From: Candidatus Methylomirabilota bacterium
Lineage (GTDB): Bacteria > Methylomirabilota > Methylomirabilia > Methylomirabilales > CSP1-5
Length of the DNA stretch: 7,590 nucleotides
Direction: 5' to 3'
Assembly: GCA_022615475.1 (NCBI GenBank)
Contig: JAKEGQ010000075.1
Location: 1 to 7,590, forward strand
In this document: positions 1-5,224 of the stretch, one piece after another
How the letters are laid out: every line of letters starts with the position of its first letter
Position numbering within the stretch: position 1 is the first letter of the stretch
Position numbers and translations under genes: made by a program
The notes under the pieces: model-generated
Database searches by the model: none
What the model saw: the letters and a program-made list of their open reading frames with translations, nothing else
What the model was told of the DNA's origin: nothing

Positions 1-89
1 ATCCGGCCGCTCTGTCCGTACAGGACCCAGTGCTCGATCGATATGTCACAGTTCGGACAGAGGCGGCTTTCGGGGATCTTCAACCACAT
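1..89 (-). CDS. Partial small zinc-ribbon-like protein (N-terminus only)
   Basis: Only the first 29 codons are inside the window; the frame is open to the left edge. The start ATG at 89 is preceded by GGGAGG with a 5-base gap, a strong ribosome binding site. The peptide begins MWLKIPESRLCPNCDISIEH; the CPNC at residues 11-14 is a CxxC knuckle, as found in one half of a zinc ribbon, so a second CxxC would be expected beyond the edge. No family can be named from this much sequence. It follows the three overlapping small genes on the same strand after a 96-base gap, so it may be the last or next gene of that cluster. Seen: start, ribosome binding site, open frame and CxxC. Inferred: zinc binding. 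Confidence 0.6.
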   Translation of the reverse strand, partial: MWLKIPESRLCPNCDISIEHWVLYGQSGR

Positions 90-185
90 GAGAACCTCCC
101 TTTCGTCATATTGTGGCTACCTTCAGACCGCCCCGTCTGGACTCGTAAGGTGGTCATGTGGCACGGGGCAAGGATCTGTGGACCC

Positions 186-410
186 TTACGCGTGGCCAGG
201 GGAACCTGTATGAATTCCCTCAAACTTCAAGATGTAGATTCCAGGGCGCCATGCAGCGAGGGTCTGGACCGCCTCAAGAAAATCCGGGGCGGCAACTTCC
301 TTAAGCTCGGTCTCAGCAGTTGCCGTAACCTTCACGGTGAAGAAGAACATCGGCATCGCCTGTTCCCCCTCCAGAATGGTGATGCGTATTGTGGCACGTG
401 TCTCCCTCAC
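186..410 (-). CDS. Small hypothetical protein, 74 aa (or 56 aa from an internal ATG)
   Basis: The frame reads to a TAA at 186-188. Two starts are plausible. The GTG at 408-410 overlaps the stop of the upstream gene as GTGA, giving 74 residues. The ATG at 354-356 has a strong GGAGGGGGA ribosome binding site and gives 56 residues. The product alternates hydrophobic stretches (TIRITIL, then MFFFTVKVTA) with an amphipathic helix-like segment (PDFLEAVQTLAAW) and a last strand (GIYILKFEGI), suggesting a small beta-beta-alpha-beta fold. There is no signal peptide, Cys or known motif. I do not recognise the family. It is the third member of a tightly packed minus-strand cluster. The overlap and ribosome binding site support a real gene; the fold is inferred from the residue pattern only. 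Confidence 0.55.
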   Translation of the reverse strand: MRETRATIRITILEGEQAMPMFFFTVKVTATAETELKEVAAPDFLEAVQTLAAWRPGIYILKFEGIHTGSPGHA

Positions 411-559
411 CTCAATATGACGATGGCATTGGCCGCGAGGACTGCTGTTAAGGCCGCCGCCAAGGTTGCCAGAATGAGCATGCAGAGGACTACGCCTATG
501 GCGGTGGGGACGAGGATAGCAGCCATGACGCATTCCTCGATTGTCTTCAAAACCTTCAT
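407..559 (-). CDS. Small single-pass membrane protein, 50 aa
   Basis: The ATG at 557-559 shares one base with the TGA of the upstream gene (TGATG), and its own stop at 407-409 overlaps the next gene's GTG. The product starts with a short polar segment (MKVLKTIEEC) followed by roughly 38 almost uninterrupted hydrophobic residues, including the run GVVLCMLILATLAAALTAVL, and ends with a single Arg. This is long enough for one transmembrane helix or a tight helical hairpin. It has two Cys (residues 10 and 26). No family is recognised. Overlaps at both ends and the coherent hydrophobic composition, absent in the other frames here, are the evidence that it is translated. Its job is unknown; coupling to a Cys-rich and a small beta-rich protein suggests the three act together at the membrane. 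Confidence 0.6.
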   Translation of the reverse strand: MKVLKTIEECVMAAILVPTAIGVVLCMLILATLAAALTAVLAANAIVILR

Positions 560-744
560 CAATCCGACTCCGGTACTTGAATCCACAATTCGCCCGCATG
601 TTCATGGCATTCCCGGCATCGTCGATATGATTCTTCAACCACGCCACGAGTGCACGGGCCTCCCGCGGGCTTGCAACGGTTGCAACCGGTGCAGGTGCAT
701 TCTTTTCTCAACTCCACCCCTCCATTGGCTCTCCTCACCAGCAT
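559..744 (-). CDS. Cys-rich putative metal-binding small protein, about 61 aa
   Basis: The frame ends in TGA at 559-561, overlapping the next ATG. The ATG at 742-744 gives 61 residues and has only a modest AAGG upstream. A GTG at 715-717 or a TTG at 709-711 (preceded by GGAGG at a 7-base gap) would give about 50-52 residues and are real alternatives. The product holds seven Cys: a tight cluster CTCTGCNRC (residues 16-24), a lone Cys at 31, and CRECHEH (43-49) with two His. The pattern suggests binding of zinc or another metal, or an Fe-S site. The C-terminus (GELWIQVPESD) is acidic. No family is recognised. It is the first gene of the coupled small-gene cluster. The Cys pattern and stop/start overlap support it; the start codon is uncertain. 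Confidence 0.5.
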   Translation of the reverse strand: MLVRRANGGVELRKECTCTGCNRCKPAGGPCTRGVVEESYRRCRECHEHAGELWIQVPESD

Positions 745-805
745 CCGCCGACCTTCGCTGGGATTGCCCCTGAGCGCCGGCTGATGTGGACGAGGAGTCA
801 TCCTT

Positions 806-835
806 GGGTGACACCCGTTGCTGTGTGGCAACGGG
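806..835. repeat. Two overlapping inverted repeats (alternative hairpins)
   Basis: CCCGTTGC at 814-821 and GCAACGGG at 828-835 form a perfect 8-bp stem with a 6-base loop. Just left, GGGTG-A-CACCC (806-816) is a second inverted repeat that shares the CCC at 814-816, so the two cannot form at once in one RNA. There is no T-run on either side, so a simple rho-independent terminator is unlikely. It lies between the NarL-type regulator and the small-gene cluster, in their common minus direction, so it could be a leader structure of the small-gene cluster or an operator. The rest of 745-959 shows no gene. Confidence 0.45.
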
Positions 836-959
836 GATGTCGCGGTTCTGTTGAAAAGAATCGGCAGTGAGACGAGATGAGACAATCGGGTGAGCGCCGG
901 ATATTAGGCGGAGGGAAAACCTGAAGTGCGGGGAGGGATTCCCCCGAGAGGCTGCTGGA

Positions 960-1592
960 TCAGGGCTGGATCAGCCCGCGGCGAATGGCGTAACGCACTA
1001 GGCCGGCCGTCTGGCGGATGTCCAGCTTGTCCATGAGCCGGGTGCGGTGGGATTCGACCGTCTTGACGCTCAGCCCCAGCAGCCCAGCAATGTCCTTCGT
1101 CGTCTTCCCCTCGGCGATGAGCTGTAGGACTTCCCGTTCCCGGGGTGTCAGAGGATCGGCGGGGAGGTCGGTCTTGGCCAGATAGGCTTGCACGACGGCC
1201 TCGGAGATCCCGGGGCTCAGGTAGCGGCCACCCCGCATGACCTCCTGGATGGCCTGCACGAGTTGGGCGGTCGCCTGACTCTTCAACACGTAGCCACGAA
1301 TACCTGCCTGGAGGGCCTCAAGAACGTACTGGTCCGCGGTGTGGACGGTCACTAAAATTGCCTTCGTCCGGCGGGACGCCCGGGTGATCTCCCGGGCGGC
1401 GTCGAGTCCGTTCAGCAGCGGCATGGCGAGATCGAGGACGGCCACGTCGGGCTCGAGTTCCTGGGCCAGTTGAGTGGCTTCGCGGCCGTCCGCAGCCTCA
1501 CCGACCACGGTGAACCCGTGCTGTTCCAAAAGGGTTTTCAGGCCCTGGCGGATCAGCGGGTGATCGTCCGCGATGAGCACCTGGCCCGACAT
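960..1592 (-). CDS. NarL/FixJ-family response regulator (receiver plus LuxR-type HTH)
   Basis: A 210-residue cytoplasmic transcription regulator. The receiver domain (about 3-120) has the acidic pair D9-D10, the phospho-acceptor D54 in VLDLAMP, T82 and K104, all the residues needed for phosphorylation. The C-terminal HTH (about 146-210) has the family signature LTPREREVLQLIAEG and the recognition-helix segment LSVKTVESHRTRLMDKL. Length is normal for the family. I chose the ATG at 1592 because GGGAG sits 6 bases upstream and the protein then begins directly with the first receiver strand. A GTG at 1667, overlapping the previous stop as GTGA, would add 25 Pro/Gly-rich residues untypical of the family. 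It lies just downstream of the receiver-only gene, presumably on the same mRNA. The partner kinase is most likely the HisKA_3 kinase at 2244-3452. Targets are unknown. Confidence 0.95.
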   Translation of the reverse strand: MSGQVLIADDHPLIRQGLKTLLEQHGFTVVGEAADGREATQLAQELEPDVAVLDLAMPLLNGLDAAREITRASRRTKAILVTVHTADQYVLEALQAGIRGYVLKSQATAQLVQAIQEVMRGGRYLSPGISEAVVQAYLAKTDLPADPLTPREREVLQLIAEGKTTKDIAGLLGLSVKTVESHRTRLMDKLDIRQTAGLVRYAIRRGLIQP

Positions 1593-1663
1593 TGTCGCTC
1601 CCACGGCAAAGCCCCGGGGCCGCGTTCCACTGACGTTGGCCACCTTCCCCGGGGGCTCTGCAC

Positions 1664-2059
1664 TCACCCTGATGTAACCTTCTTACTCGGGTCGCCTTCT
1701 ACGACCTGCCGAATCGCGGCCAACAGCTCTGGTACCCGGGTCACCTTCGGCAGGAAGGCATCGGCGCCGCTGCGGGTCGCCGCTTGCCGGTAGGCGTCGT
1801 CTTGATATCGAGTAAAGATGATGACCTTTGTTTCGGGCTGCTCGGCCTTGATCCTTCGGGTAGCCTCCAGCCCGTCGACCTGGGGCATCGCTAGGTCCAT
1901 GAGGATGAGATCGGGCGAAAGCGCCCGAGCAAGCTCCAGGGCCTCCGAGCCGTCCCCCGCCTCGCCTACCACCCTGAACCCTCGATCCTTTTCGAGAATT
2001 CGCATGAGGCTGTTACGAACCCCCTCATTGTCGTCGACAATCAGGATTGTAGTGGGCAT
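1664..2059 (-). CDS. Receiver-only (CheY-like) response regulator
   Basis: A 131-residue single receiver domain with D9-D10, phospho-acceptor D55 (LMDLAMP), T83 and K105, so it should accept phosphate. After the domain only a short tail ending KKVTSG follows, with no DNA-binding or enzymatic output. It would act through protein contact, as a phosphate shuttle or as a sink competing with the NarL-type regulator next door. An upstream ATG at 2080 would add seven residues, but it overlaps the TATTAT -10 box of a good promoter, so the mRNA would start inside that extension; the ATG at 2059 is therefore preferred. Its ribosome binding site is weak (AAGAG, about 11 bases away). The stop overlaps a GTG in the frame of the next regulator, pointing to one transcription unit for both regulators. 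Confidence 0.92.
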   Translation of the reverse strand: MPTTILIVDDNEGVRNSLMRILEKDRGFRVVGEAGDGSEALELARALSPDLILMDLAMPQVDGLEATRRIKAEQPETKVIIFTRYQDDAYRQAATRSGADAFLPKVTRVPELLAAIRQVVEGDPSKKVTSG

Positions 2060-2078
2060 ATGGCAAGTAGCTCTTGGC

Positions 2079-2107
2079 ATAATAGTCTAGAACGTCTCAT
2101 AGATCAA
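2079..2107 (-). promoter_or_regulatory. Sigma70-type promoter of the two response regulators
   Basis: Read on the minus strand, TTGATC (2107-2102; 4/6 of consensus), a 17-base spacer and TATTAT (2084-2079; 5/6 of consensus). The predicted start of transcription is near 2072, leaving a leader of about a dozen bases before the ATG at 2059. The match and ideal spacing are seen directly; activity is inferred. It would let the regulators be expressed independently of the kinase. Confidence 0.5.
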
Positions 2108-2148
2108 ACGCCTCTTGCTAAGAATAAACCAGTCGGGGGGCTTTGGGG

Positions 2149-2168
2149 AATCGGGTGAAACCCGGATT
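2149..2168. repeat. Inverted repeat between kinase and regulators
   Basis: AATCGGGT at 2149-2156 and ACCCG-G-ATT at 2160-2168 pair with one bulged base around a 3-base loop, giving 8 base pairs. It sits upstream of the regulator promoter and downstream of the kinase. It could be a second stem-loop stabilising the 3' end of the kinase mRNA, or an operator; position does not decide between these. Confidence 0.4.
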
Positions 2169-2188
2169 TGGAGGGGGGGAAATCCCGC

Positions 2189-2207
2189 AAAAGCCACTAC
2201 AGTGGCT
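2189..2207 (-). terminator. Terminator-like hairpin after the kinase gene
   Basis: Read on the minus strand, AGCCACT (2207-2201), two bases, AGTGGCT (2198-2192) form a near-perfect hairpin (6-bp stem with a 4-base loop). T residues follow immediately (2191-2189, a run of four with the last stem base), about 37 bases past the kinase stop. The T-run is short, so termination may be partial, allowing some read-through into the regulator genes. Confidence 0.4.
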
Positions 2208-2243
2208 GCGTTGTCCCACATGCGGCTCTCAGCCCAGGATTAA

Positions 2244-3452
2244 TTACGAGTGATCCGAGTCCGGCGCGACCTCGTCGTCCTGCAAGGGGATCGTCAGGCG
2301 TAGCTCTGTTCCCTGTCCCGGGGCAGAAGCAATTGCGACTTTGCCCCCCACCTCGCCCACCCGCTCTTGGATGCTGAGCAGGCCGATACCCCGCCTGCCC
2401 CACTTGGCGAGGATGGCACGCACCTCAAAGCCGATCCCGTCATCCCGGACGGTGCAGCGGATTTGCTGGGGCTGCCGCTCAAGCTCGATCCATGCCCGGT
2501 TGGCCCTGGCATGCTTGCCGGCGTTCGTGAGGGCTTCTTGGACGCTCCGGTAAATGACCGTCTCGATCTCTCGTGAGGGACGCGGCCCGATGGAACCCTC
2601 CACGGTGATGTGAAGCCCTGTCCGTGCTGCGACCCCCTGGGCGAGAGAGTCCAGGGCGGGTTTCAGTCCGAGGTCGTCCAGGATCGGGGAGCGGAGTTCA
2701 TGGGAGAGCCGACGGAGGTGTTCCTCGGCCTGGTGGAGCTGGCTGCGAACCGCCTCGAGGTGCTCCTGTGCTTGTAGCGGAAGCGTCTCGGCCAGCTCCT
2801 CCAGCTTGAAGTGGATCGCGGCGAGGAGTTGCCCCGCGGTATCGTGGAGATCGCGGGCAATCCGTCTCGCCTCCACCTCCCGGGCCTGCTGCACCGCGGC
2901 CGCCAGCGCGCGGAGCTGGTCCCGGTGGGACACCAGCTCTTCGTATAGGTTGGCGTTCTCGATAGCGACTCCGATGATACTGCCAATGGCGCCAAGCGTA
3001 TGGAGCTCAAGTGGGGAAAACGGCACATCGCTACGCCGGGCGATGAGGGTCACACCCAGGGTCTCGGCCTTCGAAAGGAGCGGAACGCACGCAACGATGC
3101 GGAAGCCTTCCGCATCCAGGCCAGCTCGAATCGCCGGGTGTTTCATGGCCTCGACCGGCCATACACCCACCTTCTTCGAGGTGATCGACTCCTCAATGAT
3201 CTGTGACTCGTCGGGCTTGATGGTTGCCGCAAAGATCGGTGAGAGTTCCTCATGAGGGCTGGCAGTCAGAATCCCGCTCGACAGATCCCGGAGGTACAGT
3301 CCTGCAATCCGCACTCCGAATGCGAGCTGGATTTCGGCAGCCGCTGTCTGGATGACCTGCTCTACCTTACGTGCGCTGCCCACGGCAACGGCGAGGTCGT
3401 GAAGGACCTGTCCATGGGCATCTTTAGGAGAGGGAGTCTGTTGTTCGCTCAT
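2244..3452 (-). CDS. Soluble GAF-domain sensor histidine kinase (HisKA_3/NarX-type core)
   Basis: A 402-residue two-component sensor kinase that autophosphorylates and passes phosphate to a receiver. An N-terminal GAF sensor domain (about 25-165) is followed by a short coiled-coil linker (about 165-195). The HisKA_3 dimerisation domain has phospho-acceptor H203 in RRIARDLHDTAGQLL, and the HATPase domain (about 297-391) has an N-box with N310 (VQEALTNAGKHA), DDGIGF at 337-342 and the glycine-rich RRGIGLLSIQERV at 353-365. There are no membrane helices or signal peptide, so the signal is cytoplasmic; the GAF ligand cannot be told. C122 is the only Cys in the GAF part, so a Cys-ligated cofactor is not obvious. 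The ATG at 3452 lacks a clear ribosome binding site, so the start is the weakest point. HisKA_3 kinases typically pair with NarL-type regulators, as encoded at 960-1592. Confidence 0.93.
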   Translation of the reverse strand: MSEQQTPSPKDAHGQVLHDLAVAVGSARKVEQVIQTAAAEIQLAFGVRIAGLYLRDLSSGILTASPHEELSPIFAATIKPDESQIIEESITSKKVGVWPVEAMKHPAIRAGLDAEGFRIVACVPLLSKAETLGVTLIARRSDVPFSPLELHTLGAIGSIIGVAIENANLYEELVSHRDQLRALAAAVQQAREVEARRIARDLHDTAGQLLAAIHFKLEELAETLPLQAQEHLEAVRSQLHQAEEHLRRLSHELRSPILDDLGLKPALDSLAQGVAARTGLHITVEGSIGPRPSREIETVIYRSVQEALTNAGKHARANRAWIELERQPQQIRCTVRDDGIGFEVRAILAKWGRRGIGLLSIQERVGEVGGKVAIASAPGQGTELRLTIPLQDDEVAPDSDHS

Positions 3453-3868
3453 GATCGGTCCAGAGGACGCTCGGGTGATCAGGCTCCAATCCCGGGCATT
3501 CGCTCGGCAGGTTGAAGCGGATGGTACCTGGGGGGAATGCGCCCGTGAGGGGAGTTGCCCGAGGAACGCCCCAATTGGTCATTGTGTTGATTGTAGCGAG
3601 TTGTCGTGGATGGCTCCTCTCAAATCGCACTGAGGCTGCCATGCTCGGTCGGGCTGATCCGCTTGAGTTTGATATGAGGCAACCTCCATGCCAAGATCGA
3701 ACGGGATCCGTCCTCTTGGGAGCAGTCGCCTAATGTTCAAGGTCTTGTGCTCGTACCCCTTAACCCCGGTATCAAGGTTGAGAGGTTCCTGAGGGGCAGG
3801 GGAGATGGGGTAATATTTACACACTCGCAAAGGACCTGTACCCGACGGCGAGGTTGGAAGAGTAGCAA
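3453..3868. other. Non-coding gap between the kinase and the MBL-fold gene
   Basis: I find no supported gene in these 416 bases: the frames open here lack ribosome binding sites and protein-like composition. The region must hold the end of the three-gene operon to its right and the kinase promoter. A TACAAT -10-like box lies on the minus strand (3595-3590) but has no -35 at a proper distance. An AT-rich patch at about 3810-3822 stands out from the GC-rich surroundings. No clear terminator is visible after the MBL-fold gene. Confidence 0.5.
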
Positions 3869-4663
3869 CTACAGGGGAAGGCGCATACCGTCGTACGCGA
3901 CCTCATCCGGGACATCCTGGAGGCGGGCGAGCATATCATCGTGCAGGTGGGTCAGGAGCAACCGCTTGCAGTTGAGCGCGGACCGGTGCGCCTGGATTTC
4001 CTTGTACGTCGTGTGGAACTGGACTTTCCGCTCATAGAGGTAGGACTCGCAAATGAAGAGGTCGCAGCCGTCGGCGAGCTCAATGAGCGTGTCCGTCCAC
4101 TCGGTGTCCCCCGTGTAGCCCAGGACCTTCCCGCCGGCCTTGACCTTGTACCCGAAAGCGACTTCTCCGTGCTGGTGCGACACCGGGAGGGGGAGGACCT
4201 CCACCGGACCGATGCCAGTCCACCGTTTCGGCTCAAATTCGAGGTACTGGACCGGAAATCGGCGCTGCATCATGTCTCGGGTCTCTTTATACATGATGCC
4301 CCACAGGCCTTCCACCCGCTCTTCGATTCCGGGCGGACCGGCAATGACCAGTGGTTCGTGGCGGCGCGTGAGGAACTGATACTGTAGGAAGAGGAATGGA
4401 ATGCCCGACATATGATCCCCGTGGAGATGGCTGACGAAGATAGCCCCGATTGGAGCCGGATCCATGTCGAGGCGCTTCAGGGCGATGAGGGTGGTAGCCC
4501 CGCAGTCGAGTAGAAAGGCCCAGGAGGGAAGGTTCACCAGGAAGGCCGGCTGATTCCGCCCCCCACTTCCGAAGGCATCTCCCGCCCCGAGGACAATCAG
4601 CTCCACTGTGCTTCCCGGCCCGCTCTCTCGACCCTGCCGTCCGACCCCTTCATCAACCGTCAT
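3869..4663 (-). CDS. RNase Z-like metallo-beta-lactamase-fold hydrolase
   Basis: A 264-residue cytoplasmic metallohydrolase of the ElaC/AtsA-like group. After about 20 variable residues the first strand ELIVLGAGDAFGSGGR begins. The metal site is complete: HLHGDH at 79-84 (H79, H81, D83, H84), H163 in the SHQHGE segment, D186 in GYTGDTEWTD and H239 in LLTHLHDDM, so two metal ions, usually zinc, are expected. True tRNA 3'-processing RNase Z is longer and has an exosite arm; this shorter form more likely hydrolyses a small phosphodiester, ester or thioester, but the substrate cannot be read. The ATG at 4663 is preceded by GGGGAG at a 6-base gap; an ATG at 4699 with AGGTGG upstream would add 12 residues. 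It is the last gene of the operon with the thioesterase and lipocalin-like genes. Confidence 0.93.
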   Translation of the reverse strand: MTVDEGVGRQGRESGPGSTVELIVLGAGDAFGSGGRNQPAFLVNLPSWAFLLDCGATTLIALKRLDMDPAPIGAIFVSHLHGDHMSGIPFLFLQYQFLTRRHEPLVIAGPPGIEERVEGLWGIMYKETRDMMQRRFPVQYLEFEPKRWTGIGPVEVLPLPVSHQHGEVAFGYKVKAGGKVLGYTGDTEWTDTLIELADGCDLFICESYLYERKVQFHTTYKEIQAHRSALNCKRLLLTHLHDDMLARLQDVPDEVAYDGMRLPL

Positions 4664-4717
4664 TCGTCTCCCCATGCGAAGCGTCGCACATTGGTCCACC
4701 TAGGTCGTCTTGTCCCT

Positions 4718-5212
4718 TCACGGCCGGGGCCCCATGATCATCCAGGTGCCGAGGCCGCGGGCGACGCGCCTCCCGTCGCGATCCAGGACATCCCCTTCCC
4801 CGACGACGAGGTGCTTCCCTTGCCGGATGACCCGCCCGCGGCCGGTGAGAGTGCCGCTCGTTGCCGCTTCGAGGAAATTGATCTTGAGTTCGGCGGTGAC
4901 TAACTGCACCCCTTCCCCCAGGCTGTTGTAGGCCGCCCAGCCGATCGCCTCATCCATCAGGGTACACAGCACCCCGCCATGCACCACGCCACTCCGGTTT
5001 AACAGAAAGGGCCTCGCCGTGATCCCGACCTCGGTTTCGCCGCTTTCTCGTCGCACGATCTCCTCTCCGATCAGGTCTCGATAGTGAGGGGCCTTTTGCT
5101 TCTTCCGGGCGGCCGCGAGCCTCTCGCTCAGGAACAGAAGCTCTTCCCGCGCCAGCTCCCCGAGGGATCGGAACCGCTCCACGAGATCCCTTTCCTCGCG
5201 TGTCAGGTCCAC
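4718..5212 (-). CDS. PaaI-type hotdog-fold thioesterase with helical N-terminal extension
   Basis: A 164-residue cytoplasmic protein expected to hydrolyse an acyl-CoA or related thioester. The hotdog domain (about 60-160) shows N72, the VVHGGVLCTLMDEAIGW block (76-92) with H78-G79-G80 and D87/E88 at the usual catalytic acid position, and later the core strands VTAELKINFLEA and the RGRVIRQGKHLVVGEGDVL region. A highly charged, helix-forming N-terminus of about 45 residues precedes it, making it longer than the usual 120-140. The start is a GTG at 5212 with AAAGGAG 6-7 bases upstream; that site overlaps the stop of the lipocalin-like gene, leaving a 12-base gap, so the two are cotranscribed. 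The substrate is unknown; an acyl chain handled together with the exported neighbour is an inference. Confidence 0.93.
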   Translation of the reverse strand: MDLTREERDLVERFRSLGELAREELLFLSERLAAARKKQKAPHYRDLIGEEIVRRESGETEVGITARPFLLNRSGVVHGGVLCTLMDEAIGWAAYNSLGEGVQLVTAELKINFLEAATSGTLTGRGRVIRQGKHLVVGEGDVLDRDGRRVARGLGTWMIMGPRP

Positions 5213-5224
5213 CGGCGACTCCTT

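Noticed and set aside
124..139. CAGAC-CGCCCC-GTCTG inverted repeat between the small genes
   Set aside because: The 5-bp stem is too short and has no T-run; not enough to call a terminator.
411..647. Upstream extension of the 186-410 frame to an ATG at 647
   Set aside because: The added residues are Arg/His/Gly-rich and overlap entirely with the coupled membrane and Cys-rich genes; a start at 410 or 356 is better supported.
30..773. Plus-strand frame of 247 codons
   Set aside because: It lies antisense to four better supported small minus-strand genes, lacks a ribosome binding site and reads as low-quality protein rich in Arg, Cys and His.
843..892. Possible sigma70 promoter on the minus strand (TTGTCT, 17 bases, GATTCT)
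   Set aside because: Only 4/6 and 3/6 matches to consensus; expected by chance in this much sequence.
2663..3028. Alternative minus frame inside the kinase gene, and plus frame 2806-3255
   Set aside because: Both are Arg/Ser/Pro-rich shadow frames of a well-conserved histidine kinase.
3424..3642. Minus-strand frame of 72 codons upstream of the kinase
   Set aside because: It overlaps the kinase start, has no ribosome binding site and no protein-like pattern.
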